A stretch of 64,000 nt of DNA, taken from the NCBI RefSeq assembly GCF_025371035.1, contig NZ_JANZXB010000002.1:372001-436000 (forward strand). Reading direction: 5' to 3'. The translations under genes were made by a program, and so were the position numbers. Position 1 is the first letter of the stretch. Every line of letters starts with the position of its first letter. This DNA comes from Sphingomonas sp. LC-1 (GTDB taxonomy: Bacteria > Pseudomonadota > Alphaproteobacteria > Sphingomonadales > Sphingomonadaceae). The notes beneath the pieces are model-generated. The model was not told the DNA's origin, made no database searches, and saw nothing but the letters and a program-made list of their open reading frames with translations. Below are positions 32,879 to 41,632 of this stretch, one piece after another.

Positions 32879-34180
32879 ATGGCAACGCTGCCCCCCTTTC
32901 CGTGGATCGACGTCCTCATCATCCTCGCGCTCGTCGCGTTGAACGGGGCGTTCGCGATGAGCGAACTGGCGATCGTATCCGCCCGGCGTGCCCGGCTGGA
33001 GGCGATGGCGCGAAGCGGGCGCAAGGGGGCGCAGGCCGCGCTCACCCTGGCCGCCGATCCGGGCAAGTTCCTGTCGACCGTTCAGATCGGGATTACCCTG
33101 ACCGGGATCATCGCAGGCGCCTATTCCGGGGCGAGCCTGGGCACGCCCACGGCGGCCCGGTTGCAGGCCTGGGGCGTGCCCGCCGCCACCGCCGCGACGC
33201 TGGGCTTCGCGCTGGTCATCGGGCTAACCACCTATGCCTCGCTGATCCTGGGCGAACTGGTCCCCAAGCAATTCGCGCTGCGCAAGCCCGAGCCGATCGC
33301 CGCCTTCGTCGCGGTGCCGATGCGCTGGCTGGCCATCGTCACCGCGCCGATCGTCTGGGTGCTCGATTCGACCAGCGGGGTGATCTTCAAGCTGCTTGGC
33401 CTGAATCGCGACAATGAGGATCAGGTGACGGCCGAGGAACTGCACCTGATCGTCGCCGAGGCGTCCAAGTCCGGCGTCATCGAGGAGCATGAGCGCTCGA
33501 TCATTTCGGGCGTGGTGCGGCTGGCCGACCGGCCGGTGCGCGAAGTGATGACGCCGCGTACCGAGATCGACTGGCTCGACTGCACCCTGGATGACGAGGC
33601 GATCCGCGCCAAGCTGCTGGAAAGCCCGCGCACCCGCCTGCCGGTGGGCGAAGGGTCGATCGACGCGGTGGTCGGCGTGGTCCAGGCGCGCGACATCGCC
33701 ATGGCACTGTTCCGGGGCGAGCGGCTCGACCTGAAGCAGTTGATGCGCAAGGCGCCCGTCGTCATCGACCGGATCGACGCGATGGACGTGCTGCTGGCGC
33801 TGCGCCAGGCCGAGGTGCCGATGGCGCTGATCCATGACGAGTACGGCCATTTCGAAGGGATCGTGACCCCGTCCGATCTGCTGGCGGCGATCGCGGGCGA
33901 ATTCGCCTCCGACGCCGATCCGGGCGATGCGCCCTCGGTGGTCGAGCGTGACGACGGATCGCTGCTGGTCGCGGGGACGATGGCGGCGGATGCGCTGGCC
34001 GACCGACTGGGCATCGACCTGCCCGACGACCGCGATTATGCGACCGTGGCCGGGCTGGCGCTCGCCGTATTCCGCCATCTGCCCGGCGAGGGCGAGAGTT
34101 TCGTCGAGCAGGGCTGGCGCTTCGAAGTGGTCGATCTCGACGGGCGGCGGATCGACAAGCTGCTGGTCAGCGAGGCTTAG
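32879..34180 (+). CDS. CNNM/CorC-family (hemolysin-like) membrane protein with CBS domains
   Basis: Inner-membrane protein of the CNNM/HlyC-CorC family, linked to Mg2+/Co2+ efflux or homeostasis. 433 residues: an N-terminal CNNM (DUF21) domain with about four membrane helices (IDVLIILALVALNGAFAMSE, TVQIGITLTGIIAGAYSG, TLGFALVIGLTTYASLILGE). Then comes a CBS pair (VREVMTPRTEIDWLDCTLDD and VPMALIHDEYGHFEGIVTPS) and a C-terminal CorC_HlyC domain (DRDYATVAGLALAVFRHLPG). The start is uncertain: the ATG at 32879 has no good ribosome site, while TTG 32837 has GAGGAG almost touching it. The 3' end overlaps the convergent gene by 14 bases. Confidence 0.92.
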   Translation: MATLPPFPWIDVLIILALVALNGAFAMSELAIVSARRARLEAMARSGRKGAQAALTLAADPGKFLSTVQIGITLTGIIAGAYSGASLGTPTAARLQAWGVPAATAATLGFALVIGLTTYASLILGELVPKQFALRKPEPIAAFVAVPMRWLAIVTAPIVWVLDSTSGVIFKLLGLNRDNEDQVTAEELHLIVAEASKSGVIEEHERSIISGVVRLADRPVREVMTPRTEIDWLDCTLDDEAIRAKLLESPRTRLPVGEGSIDAVVGVVQARDIAMALFRGERLDLKQLMRKAPVVIDRIDAMDVLLALRQAEVPMALIHDEYGHFEGIVTPSDLLAAIAGEFASDADPGDAPSVVERDDGSLLVAGTMAADALADRLGIDLPDDRDYATVAGLALAVFRHLPGEGESFVEQGWRFEVVDLDGRRIDKLLVSEA

Positions 34181-34529
34181 GGGCGGCTCCACTTCCGGCC
34201 CGGTGCGGCTCTCCGGTAAAGCCGATCCGCTCGAACCCCGCCCTCTGGGCGAAATAGATGATTCCCCCGATGCAGCGATAGGGAAGGGCGGGGCCACCGA
34301 CGATCGAGGCCGTCGCCCAGCTTTTGCGCAGATCTTGCAGCTTCGCCGTCATGGTCGCGCTGTCCTTCGGCAGGATGAAGGACTCTCCTTCGATATGCAC
34401 GAGGCAAGTGTTGGGTGGTGTGTAAGTCGTAGTGATAGCGAGATCTTTGGGTTCTTGTTCGATCGCCATGCCTGTTCCGGCAAACACAAGGGCCGCCATA
34501 GCGATAGTGATCGACCATAACCTCATCAT
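34167..34529 (-). CDS. small secreted hypothetical protein
   Basis: A 120-residue protein with a signal peptide (RLWSITIAMAALVFAGTGMA). The mature part (VHIEGESFILPKDSATMTAK, then CIGGIIYFAQRAGFERIGFT) has a beta-alpha pattern that faintly recalls the periplasmic domain of ExbD, but without the ExbD membrane helix; this is only a resemblance. It has two cysteines. Two ATGs in tandem leave the start uncertain. The 3' end overlaps the CNNM gene by 14 bases on the opposite strand. Confidence 0.6.
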   Translation of the reverse strand: MMRLWSITIAMAALVFAGTGMAIEQEPKDLAITTTYTPPNTCLVHIEGESFILPKDSATMTAKLQDLRKSWATASIVGGPALPYRCIGGIIYFAQRAGFERIGFTGEPHRAGSGAAPKPR

Positions 34530-34617
34530 GACAGGCTATCGATAGTCATAGCTGCATGCAATATCGCTAAAAAGCGCGAGCGCCGATAATTGTCTTACCG
34601 GTTGTCGGTTGTCGGCA

Positions 34618-35583
34618 ATGGTGCCACGATGCGCCATGCCGATTCTGCTGCCATTATTGTTCGCCGCTACCTCCGTTGCTGCCGTGCCCTGTGCCGATGG
34701 AGACTGGATGTTTCAGTCGGGCAGAACGACATTGTTCCAGTTCGGTATCCATTCCTCGGCAAAAGGACTGGGGGCGAGCTGGGAGCGGCCGCAACATTTC
34801 GAATCGGATGGGGAATATATTACCAAGGTGCGCGGGCCCATCGTCCGGCGTATCGCGCGATCGGTCCGACCGATGGGCGAAGATTTGGAACTGACCTTCG
34901 ACGATCCCGAACCGAATAGCGAGCCGGACGTGTTTCGCGTCCATTGCGAGACGGACGGAACGCTGACCGCCTCCTATGCTCTGTTCCAAACCGATCCGGT
35001 GCATCTGGCGCGGGCGTCGGCCAATAGGTCGACATTGGGGCGGTGGGACGTCGCTCGCGCCTATCCGGTCGTCACCTCGCGCCCGACCAATGCCGAGATG
35101 ACTGCGATCTTTGAAGCGGATCAGAAGGATCGCATGTCCCCCTCGATCGACTGGACCGTCGTGAGTGCCGCCGACAAGAAGCGCAGGGCGAGGACGCAGC
35201 AACTGCTCGATTCGGGGGCGTTGCAGAGCGGGGATGATTTCTATCATGCCGCCTTCCTCTTCCAGCATGGCGATGGGCCGAACGACCATCTGAAGGCGCA
35301 TCTGCTCGCCATGATCGCCGTGGCGCGGGGCAAGCCGCAGGCAGTATGGATCGCCTCTGCCACGCTCGATCGGTATCTCCAGTCGATCGGCCAATCGCAG
35401 GTGTTGGGAACGCAGTATCGGGTCCCGCGTGGCGGCAAGGCGACGCAGGAACCCTACGACCGGACTCTGGCGTCCGACGCCATGCGGCGGGCGCTGCGCG
35501 TGCCTCCGCTGGCGGAGCAGGAGCAACAACGCCAGTCCTATGACGAGGCGCCCGCTACCGAGGGGAAGACATCCGCACCCTGA
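34618..35583 (+). CDS. secreted hypothetical protein with a DUF6624-like C-terminal domain
   Basis: Function unknown. About 321 residues; a signal peptide (PILLPLLFAATSVAAVPCAD) leads into a beta-rich N-terminal half with two cysteines. The C-terminal half is helical and has RTQQLLDSGALQSGDDFYHA, AAFLFQHGDGPNDHLKAHLLA and SATLDRYLQSIGQSQVLGTQ, a pattern I associate with DUF6624. The start is ambiguous (TTG 34609, ATG 34618, ATG 34636), none with a strong ribosome site. The next gene is convergent. Confidence 0.65.
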   Translation: MVPRCAMPILLPLLFAATSVAAVPCADGDWMFQSGRTTLFQFGIHSSAKGLGASWERPQHFESDGEYITKVRGPIVRRIARSVRPMGEDLELTFDDPEPNSEPDVFRVHCETDGTLTASYALFQTDPVHLARASANRSTLGRWDVARAYPVVTSRPTNAEMTAIFEADQKDRMSPSIDWTVVSAADKKRRARTQQLLDSGALQSGDDFYHAAFLFQHGDGPNDHLKAHLLAMIAVARGKPQAVWIASATLDRYLQSIGQSQVLGTQYRVPRGGKATQEPYDRTLASDAMRRALRVPPLAEQEQQRQSYDEAPATEGKTSAP

Positions 35584-35670
35584 CCATCTCGCTCGATGGG
35601 CCCAGGCATATCGGATGATCGCCATGGCCCGCGCGAAGCCATAGGCATAGTCGGATCGACCGCCTCAGGG

Positions 35671-36231
35671 TCAGCGTTGCAGTTCGATTGCCTCCGACGC
35701 CACCACCCGCGAAATCATGGGCAGGATGTTCGCGACCGCAAATTCGTGCATTTCCGCCGAGCGCGACGCACAGGCGTCCTCGGCGATGACCACGTCATAG
35801 GACAATTCCCAGGCCGAGCGCGCCGTCGACTCGACGCCCATATTGGTGGAAATTCCCGCGATCACCACCGTCCGGATGCCGCGCCGGCGGAGATGCAGGT
35901 CCAGGTCGGTGCCGGTGAATGCCCCCCAATGATGTTTGAGCACGACAATGTCGCCCGGCTGGCGCAGACCGGCGACCAGTTTGCTGAATTCCGGGGGAGA
36001 TCCTTCGGAGGGCAAGCCGGGGCGGTCGACATTCTGGCTGGGCAGGGTGTCGGGGGTGAAGCCGACATGGACCAGCACCACCGGCGCGCCCGCCGCGCGG
36101 AACCGGTCGGCGAGAGTCTTGGCGGTCCGCACCACCTCGTCGCCCGATCGCGGTCCCTTGGCATAGGGAAGAATTCCATCCTGCAAGTCGATCAGGATCA
36201 AGGCGGTCGATGCGGGGGACAGGGTGGTCAT
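35671..36231 (-). CDS. isochorismatase-family hydrolase with Gly at the nucleophile position
   Basis: A 186-residue alpha/beta hydrolase of the isochorismatase/cysteine-hydrolase superfamily. It has D15 (LILIDLQDG) and K99 (VVLKHHWGAFTGTDLDLHLR) of the usual Asp-Lys-Cys triad. The segment normally TNxCVEST reads STNMGVESTARSAWE, so the cysteine is replaced by G132, as in isochorismatases proper such as EntB. A nicotinamidase-type thiol mechanism is therefore unlikely. No siderophore genes lie nearby, so the substrate is open. Confidence 0.85.
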   Translation of the reverse strand: MTTLSPASTALILIDLQDGILPYAKGPRSGDEVVRTAKTLADRFRAAGAPVVLVHVGFTPDTLPSQNVDRPGLPSEGSPPEFSKLVAGLRQPGDIVVLKHHWGAFTGTDLDLHLRRRGIRTVVIAGISTNMGVESTARSAWELSYDVVIAEDACASRSAEMHEFAVANILPMISRVVASEAIELQR

Positions 36232-36266
36232 CGCCGCTGAACCGTCAAAGGCGCTCCGCCGTTCCG

Positions 36267-36968
36267 TCAGAGCCTGCCGAACACCGCCTCGAACCCCGCC
36301 CGGTCGCCGGCCGCCAGCAAGCGCGCCTGCTCCAGCCAGCGATCACGTCCCATACGGCCCGAAAACGGCCCCAGTTGCGCATCCAGCGCCTGCGCCTGCG
36401 CCTCGCTGAGCGAGGCCATGTCGCCGACCGTAGCGATGCCATGCTCGGCCAGCTTCTGGGTCAGCTTGGGACCCAGCCCCTTGAGCAGCGTGATCGGCTG
36501 ATCCTCGGGGCGGTCGAGCGGGGCGGCGGTGGGGGCCGCCTCCGCCGCCGGGCTGGCGGACAGCGGCGCGGCGGCGGCGACCGGTTCGTCGCTCAGCGGC
36601 TCCGGGGCGGCCACCGGCTCCTCCGGCGCCGTCGGGACGGGCATGACCGGCGGCGGGACGGGTGCGGGGGTGGGAGCCGGGTCAGGCGCAGGTGTCGGCA
36701 CCGGCTTGGGCTGGGTCAGCGAGGCTTCGCTCAACGGCGCGGTATCGGGGGCGCGGAGGGTCATGCCCGCATCCTGGGCATTTTCCTGCACCTGGCGTGC
36801 GGCATGAGTGCGGCGGCGCTTCAAACGCATGCCGATGATGATCACCGCGATCGCCGCCAGCGCGACGAGCGCGATCAGGGCGAAATGGATGGTGGTGATG
36901 GTCGCCACGCCATCGGGGATCAGGCTCTCGGCCGGTGCGGCCCCGGTTGCTGCCGTCGTATCGTTCAT
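36267..36968 (-). CDS. membrane-anchored protein with a helix-hairpin-helix domain
   Basis: 233 residues of unknown function. An N-terminal membrane helix (TTIHFALIALVALAAIAVIIIG) is followed by a basic stretch (MRLKRRRTHAARQV). Next comes a long Pro/Ala/Glu-rich linker (about residues 75-150) and a C-terminal helix-hairpin-helix (LLKGLGPKLTQKLAEHGIAT, VGDMASLSEAQAQALDAQLG, WLEQARLLAAGD). Such domains resemble the 5'-nuclease/DUF4332-type HhH and usually bind DNA or proteins. It lies 50 bases downstream of purD on the same strand. Confidence 0.75.
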   Translation of the reverse strand: MNDTTAATGAAPAESLIPDGVATITTIHFALIALVALAAIAVIIIGMRLKRRRTHAARQVQENAQDAGMTLRAPDTAPLSEASLTQPKPVPTPAPDPAPTPAPVPPPVMPVPTAPEEPVAAPEPLSDEPVAAAAPLSASPAAEAAPTAAPLDRPEDQPITLLKGLGPKLTQKLAEHGIATVGDMASLSEAQAQALDAQLGPFSGRMGRDRWLEQARLLAAGDRAGFEAVFGRL

Positions 36969-37018
36969 CGCGTTACCCTATTGTCCCACAGCCGCAATCG
37001 CGAGCCCAATCGACGGGG

Positions 37019-38302
37019 TCAGTCCCCGGTTCCAGCATCCGCTTCGCGCGCGACCTCGCGCCAGCCGATGTCGCGGCGGCAAAAGCCGTCGGGGAAGCGG
37101 ATCGCATCGACTGCGCGGTAGGCGGCGGCCTGCGCCTCGCGCACGGAGCGTGCACTGGCGGTCACGGCCAGCACGCGACCGCCGCTGGCGACCAGCGTCT
37201 CGCCGTCCATCCGGGTTCCCGCCTGGAACACGACCGCGCCGGTCGCCTCGGCGGCGTCGATCGCCGCGATGCTGCCACCCGCCTTGGGCGTGCCGGGATA
37301 GCCGGCCGCAGCCATCACCACGGTCAGCGCCGGGTCGGGCGAGAAGCTCGGTGCAGGGATTTCCGCCAGCCGCCCCTCGGCCACCGCCAGCATCACCGCC
37401 AGCAGATCGCCCTGGAAGCGCAGCATCAGCACCTGGCATTCGGGGTCGCCGAACCGCGCATTATATTCTATCAGCTTGGGCCCCTGCTCGGTCAGCATCA
37501 GCCCGGCATAGAGCACACCGGAAAAGGGTGTCCCCTCGGCGCGCAGCGTATCGACGGTCGGGCGGACGATCCGGTCGATCGCCTGTTGCTCCAGTTCGGG
37601 CGTCAGGACGCGCGCGGGGCTATAGGCGCCCATGCCGCCGGTATTGGGGCCGGTATCGCCGTCGCTGACCCGCTTGTGATCCTGCGCCGAGCCGAAGGGG
37701 AGCAAGGCCTCGCCATCGGTCAGGATGAAGAGGCTGGCCTCCTCGCCATCGAGGAATTCCTCGATCACCACTTCGGCGCCCGGTACCGAGAACAGGTCGG
37801 TGATCGCGGCATCCGCCTCCGCTTGGGTGAAGGCGACGGTCACGCCCTTGCCCGCGGCCAGCCCGTCCGCCTTGATGACCACCGGCAGGCCGAAGGTGCT
37901 GGCGAGCGCGGCCTGCGCCTCTTCCAGCGTGGAGACGCGGACATAACCGGCGGTCGGGATGTCGGCGCGGCGGCAGAGATCCTTGGTGAAACCCTTGGAG
38001 CCCTCCAGTTGCGCGGCGGCCTTACTGGGACCGAAGACGGGAATGCCCGCGGCGCGCAGCGAATCGGTCAGCCCGTCGACCAGCGGCGCTTCGGGCCCGA
38101 CCACGACCAGACCGATGGCGTTGGCGCGCGCGAAATCGACCACGGCACCGTGATCGGTCGCGTTCAGCGCGACGCAGGTCGCATGGGCGGCAATACCGGG
38201 GTTGCCGGGCGCGGCGTAGAGCGTATCTAACCCGTTCGACTGTGCCAGCTTCCACGCCAGCGCGTGTTCGCGGCCACCCGATCCCAGCAACAGGACGTTC
38301 AT
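37019..38302 (-). CDS. purD: phosphoribosylamine-glycine ligase PurD
   Basis: ATP-dependent joining of phosphoribosylamine and glycine in purine synthesis. The 427-residue protein opens [20 protein letters not shown], and has [56 protein letters not shown], the ATP-grasp [37 protein letters not shown] and [20 protein letters not shown]. The start codon overlaps that of the divergent xseA by two bases (sequence CATG at 38300-38303). A ribosome site (AAGGA) lies within the xseA coding region. Confidence 0.97.
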   Translation of the reverse strand: MNVLLLGSGGREHALAWKLAQSNGLDTLYAAPGNPGIAAHATCVALNATDHGAVVDFARANAIGLVVVGPEAPLVDGLTDSLRAAGIPVFGPSKAAAQLEGSKGFTKDLCRRADIPTAGYVRVSTLEEAQAALASTFGLPVVIKADGLAAGKGVTVAFTQAEADAAITDLFSVPGAEVVIEEFLDGEEASLFILTDGEALLPFGSAQDHKRVSDGDTGPNTGGMGAYSPARVLTPELEQQAIDRIVRPTVDTLRAEGTPFSGVLYAGLMLTEQGPKLIEYNARFGDPECQVLMLRFQGDLLAVMLAVAEGRLAEIPAPSFSPDPALTVVMAAAGYPGTPKAGGSIAAIDAAEATGAVVFQAGTRMDGETLVASGGRVLAVTASARSVREAQAAAYRAVDAIRFPDGFCRRDIGWREVAREADAGTGD

Positions 38303-39755
38303 GCCCGATCCTTATCCCTATGACGAAAGTTCGAGGCTGGTAGCCGAGGAGATCGCCGGCGACAACGCGCTCGCGCTATCCGTCGGCGAACTCAGCCTCA
38401 AGCTGAAGCGGATGGTGGAGGGCGAATTCGGCCATGTCCGCCTGCGCGGCGAGATTTCGGGGTATAAGCGCGCCACCTCGGGCCATGTCTATATGAGCCT
38501 GAAGGACGAGAATGCGGTCATCGACGCGGTGATGTGGAAGGGCGCGGCCAACACGCTGCCCTTCCAGCCGCAGGACGGGGTGGAGGTGATCGCCACCGGC
38601 CGCCTGACCACCTTCCCCGGCCGGTCCAAATACCAGATCGTCGTCGAGCGGATGGAATTGGCGGGCGCGGGTGCGCTGATGGCGCTGCTCGAAAAGCTGA
38701 AGGCCAAGCTGGCGGGCGAGGGGCTGTTCGCGCGCGAGCGAAAGAAGCCGCTTCCCTTCATGCCGCCGGTGATCGGCGTCGTCACCTCGCCGACCGGCGC
38801 GGTGATCCGCGACATCCTCCACCGGCTGGAGGATCGCTGTCCCACCCATGTCATAGTCTGGCCGGTCAAGGTGCAGGGCGCGGGCTCGGCGGAGGAGGTT
38901 GCCGCCGCGATCCGAGGCTTCGACGCGATCGCGCCCGGCGGCCCGGTGCCGCGCCCCGACCTGGTGATCGTCGCGCGCGGCGGCGGCTCAATCGAGGATC
39001 TATGGTCGTTCAACGAGGAAATCGTCGTTCGCGCGGTCGCCGACTGCGCGATTCCGATCATCTCGGCGGTGGGGCATGAGACCGATACGACGCTCTGCGA
39101 CTATGCCGCCGACCTGCGCGCGCCGACCCCCACTGCGGCGGCGGAGATCGCGGTACCGGTGCTCGCCGATCTGCGCCTGACCATCGCCAGCCACCGCCAG
39201 CGCACCGAACGCTGTGCGCGCCGCTATGTCGAGCGCGGGCGCGAGCGGCTGGACGCCATGGCGCGGCTATTGCCCAAGCGCGACCAGTTGCTTGGCCCCC
39301 AGCGCCAACGCGCCGACGAAGCGGGCGCACGGCTCGATCGCGGGCTGGAGCGGCGGGTTACGCTGGCGCGTGGCGGGCTCGACCGCGCGGGGGCGGCGCT
39401 GCGCCCGGCGATCCTGGAGCGTCAGGTCGAGCGTGGTCGCGACCGGCTGGCCTCGACCTGGCGGCTGGTCCAGTCGCTCAATCCCGACCGGATCCTGGAG
39501 CGGGGCTATGCCCGCATCACCGCACGGCCCGGCGGCGAGACGCTGTCCTCGGCCGAGGCGGCACGGGCGGCGGACACGCTGACGCTGCGTTTCCGCGACG
39601 GAACGGTCGATGTCGCGGTGGATCAGGCGGGCGAGCGGGTCGGGGTTGAGCGGCCCGCGCCCAAAAACTATGACAAGCCCAAGCGGGAGCCCAAGGCCGA
39701 CCAGCCCCAGCCCCAGCCCAAACAGGCCAAGCCGGATCAGCCGACGCTCCTCTGA
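38301..39755 (+). CDS. xseA: exodeoxyribonuclease VII large subunit XseA
   Basis: Large subunit of the single-strand-specific ExoVII. 484 residues: an N-terminal OB fold ([56 protein letters not shown]), catalytic core [40 protein letters not shown] and [20 protein letters not shown], a coiled-coil Arg-rich segment, and a closing Pro/Lys/Gln-rich tail (about the last 35 residues). The tail is longer and more repetitive than usual. The start overlaps that of divergent purD. Ribosome site AGGA. xseB is not in the window. Confidence 0.96.
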   Translation: MPDPYPYDESSRLVAEEIAGDNALALSVGELSLKLKRMVEGEFGHVRLRGEISGYKRATSGHVYMSLKDENAVIDAVMWKGAANTLPFQPQDGVEVIATGRLTTFPGRSKYQIVVERMELAGAGALMALLEKLKAKLAGEGLFARERKKPLPFMPPVIGVVTSPTGAVIRDILHRLEDRCPTHVIVWPVKVQGAGSAEEVAAAIRGFDAIAPGGPVPRPDLVIVARGGGSIEDLWSFNEEIVVRAVADCAIPIISAVGHETDTTLCDYAADLRAPTPTAAAEIAVPVLADLRLTIASHRQRTERCARRYVERGRERLDAMARLLPKRDQLLGPQRQRADEAGARLDRGLERRVTLARGGLDRAGAALRPAILERQVERGRDRLASTWRLVQSLNPDRILERGYARITARPGGETLSSAEAARAADTLTLRFRDGTVDVAVDQAGERVGVERPAPKNYDKPKREPKADQPQPQPKQAKPDQPTLL

Positions 39756-39774
39756 CGCTCTTGAAAGTGCCCCA

Positions 39775-39975
39775 ATGCTGATGTCCAACACCGATCGCCC
39801 CGCACGGCTTCACTATATGGCCAATGGCTTTCGCGTCCTGTCGCCCGGCGACCATGTCGTCTGCGCGGTCACGGGTCGGCGCATCCCGCTGGAAGACCTG
39901 AAATATTGGAGCGCGGCGCGGCAGGAAGCCTATGCCGATGCGGAGGCGACCGCCAAGGTGCTGAGCCCGGAATGA
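39775..39975 (+). CDS. DUF2093 domain protein
   Basis: A 66-residue conserved alphaproteobacterial protein of unknown function. The family is recognised from RPARLHYMANGFRVLSPGDH, VVCAVTGRRIPLEDLKYWS and ARQEAYADAEA. It follows xseA by 19 bases, the usual neighbourhood for this family. Its stop overlaps the start of the M23 peptidase gene (ATGA), so the three are probably one transcript. Two in-frame ATGs (39775, 39781) compete as start. Confidence 0.9.
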   Translation: MLMSNTDRPARLHYMANGFRVLSPGDHVVCAVTGRRIPLEDLKYWSAARQEAYADAEATAKVLSPE

Positions 39976-40880
39976 CGGCACGGGGCGGGGGGCTGGCGCT
40001 CGGCCTGCTGGTGTTGTCTGCCTGCATCACGCCGTCCGACGCCGCGCCGCCGCAGACCCCGTTGCGCCAGGACGCGCCGCCGCCGGCTCGACAGGTTGTA
40101 TCCCCTTCGCCCACGCCGTTGACGCCGATTCGCTGGACGGGGCAACTCAGCCAGGGCGGCCTCGTCCGCGCACGGCTTGCCGACACGTCGTCGACGGTCG
40201 CGCTGGACGGCGAACCGATCGTGCCGGATGCGGATGGTACGTTCCTGATCGGCTTCGACCGCGATGCGAAGCCGACCGCCGACCTGTGCATCACGTCGCG
40301 GATCACTGGCGCGGACCTGCACCAGACGCTGACCATCGCGCCGCGCGCCTGGCGGATCGAGCGGCTGGACAGGCTGCCCAAATATCCCGTGCCCGATCCC
40401 GAATTCCAGCGGCTGCGCCCCGCCGAGCTCGAACAGATCCGCGCCGCCCGTGCGCAGACGACCAACGCGGAGGGCTGGCGCCAGACGCTGCAATGGCCGG
40501 TGACCGGGCGGATTTCCGGCCTGTTCGGCGCGCAGCGAATCTATCGCGGCGAACCGGGCAGCTATCATTCCGGCACCGACATCGCCGTGCCGACCGGTAC
40601 GATCGTCCGTGCCCCCGCCGATGGCGTGGTGATCCTGGCCGCCCGGCAGCCCTTCACGCTGGAAGGGCATTTGCTGATGCTCGACCACGGCCAGGGACTC
40701 AACAGCGCCTTTCTGCACCTGTCGCGCATCGACGTCGGCATCGGCGATCATGTGCGGCAGGGGCAAGTCATCGGCGCGGTGGGCGCCACCGGGCGCGCCA
40801 CCGGCCCGCATCTGCACTGGAGCCTGCAATGGAAGGGACGAAAGCTCGACCCGTTGCTGGTGACGGGGCCGATGCCGTGA
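39972..40880 (+). CDS. M23-family (LytM) peptidoglycan peptidase lipoprotein
   Basis: 302 residues. The signal sequence ends in a lipobox LLVLSAC with C18, so the protein is probably membrane-anchored by lipid. A Pro-rich linker and an N-terminal beta domain follow. The C-terminal M23 metallopeptidase has SGLFGAQRIYRGEPGSYHSG with H199 and D203 (HSGTD) and H280/H282 (GPHLHWSLQW). All three zinc ligands and the catalytic His are present, so it should be an active endopeptidase. The start overlaps the DUF2093 stop. Confidence 0.93.
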   Translation: MTARGGGLALGLLVLSACITPSDAAPPQTPLRQDAPPPARQVVSPSPTPLTPIRWTGQLSQGGLVRARLADTSSTVALDGEPIVPDADGTFLIGFDRDAKPTADLCITSRITGADLHQTLTIAPRAWRIERLDRLPKYPVPDPEFQRLRPAELEQIRAARAQTTNAEGWRQTLQWPVTGRISGLFGAQRIYRGEPGSYHSGTDIAVPTGTIVRAPADGVVILAARQPFTLEGHLLMLDHGQGLNSAFLHLSRIDVGIGDHVRQGQVIGAVGATGRATGPHLHWSLQWKGRKLDPLLVTGPMP

Positions 40881-40897
40881 TAATGCGCGCCGCGCGG

Positions 40898-41410
40898 TTA
40901 CCGGATACGCTTGGCCAGGACGGACCGCTCGCCCGACACCGATAGGCGATACCCGCCGAACGAGGCTTCCTTCACCGTTACCTTGGCTCCTGTCTTGGGC
41001 GGAAAGGAAAAGGCATCCAGGGTCTGCCAGACCGATCCATTGGCCAATTGCAAATCGAAGCGGCCATAGGCCTTGGCGGGCGCGATCGCGACGATCTGGC
41101 TGTCGAGCTGGCGGACTTCGGTCGCCTTGTCGGCCTCGCCGCCGCCGAACATCTCACCGGTTGGGGTCGCCAGTCCGAATCGCTGTTGCTTGCGTGCCAC
41201 AACGGTCTTTCGATCGAGCACCAGCAAGTCACCCGATGCCCGCGCCCCCGCCAGGGCCTCCGCGGCCCGATCGTAACAGCGTAATCGCGCTGCGTCGCCG
41301 CGAACGTCGCGACATGCGGTCAACTCGTCGACCGCCTTGCCGCGATCACCGATTTGCTGCGCCGCCGCGACCGCAGGTATGCAAGACGCTAGAAAAAGAA
41401 GCCATTTCAT
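40898..41410 (-). CDS. secreted conserved hypothetical protein
   Basis: Function unknown. 170 residues with a signal peptide (KWLLFLASCIPAVAAAQQIG). The mature N-terminal part, LTACRDVRGDAARLRCYDRA, is a Cys-pair motif seen in a family of sphingomonad periplasmic proteins. A beta-strand-rich end follows (QIVAIAPAKAYGRFDLQLAN, GAKVTVKEASFGGYRLSVSG). The start is only 222 bases from the divergent TonB-dependent receptor, and a palindrome lies between them. It converges on the M23 gene with a 17-base gap. Confidence 0.7.
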   Translation of the reverse strand: MKWLLFLASCIPAVAAAQQIGDRGKAVDELTACRDVRGDAARLRCYDRAAEALAGARASGDLLVLDRKTVVARKQQRFGLATPTGEMFGGGEADKATEVRQLDSQIVAIAPAKAYGRFDLQLANGSVWQTLDAFSFPPKTGAKVTVKEASFGGYRLSVSGERSVLAKRIR

Positions 41411-41468
41411 ATGCCTGAGTATCCTTCATTCAATTTCAGCGGCTGCGATGAAATTATGATGCGCGTTA

Positions 41469-41486
41469 TGTGACGGTAATGTCACA
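41469..41486. promoter_or_regulatory. palindromic operator-like site TGTGAC-N6-GTCACA
   Basis: A perfect 6-base inverted repeat with a 6-base spacer in the divergent region between a secreted protein (start 59 bases away) and the first TonB-dependent receptor (147 bases away). The form resembles binding sites of CRP/FNR-superfamily regulators, although the TGTGA-to-TCACA spacing is 8 rather than the enterobacterial 6. The regulator is unknown. Confidence 0.5.
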
Positions 41487-41533
41487 GCGACGACAAACCT
41501 GAATTCAACGTCATGAAATAGATGGGTTTGGGT

Positions 41534-41563
41534 TTGCAACCATCGCCGACACCTTTGTAATAA
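41534..41563 (+). promoter_or_regulatory. possible promoter of the first TonB-dependent receptor
   Basis: TTGCAA (41534-41539) and TAATAA (41558-41563) with an 18-base spacer, in an AT-rich context, 70 bases before the receptor ATG. Judged by eye only. Confidence 0.35.
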
Positions 41564-41632
41564 AATGGCAGCACTCGGATATATTCGGGTCGAAAACGTC
41601 AGGTCATAAGGCCGACAAAAGGGGTTAAGCAT

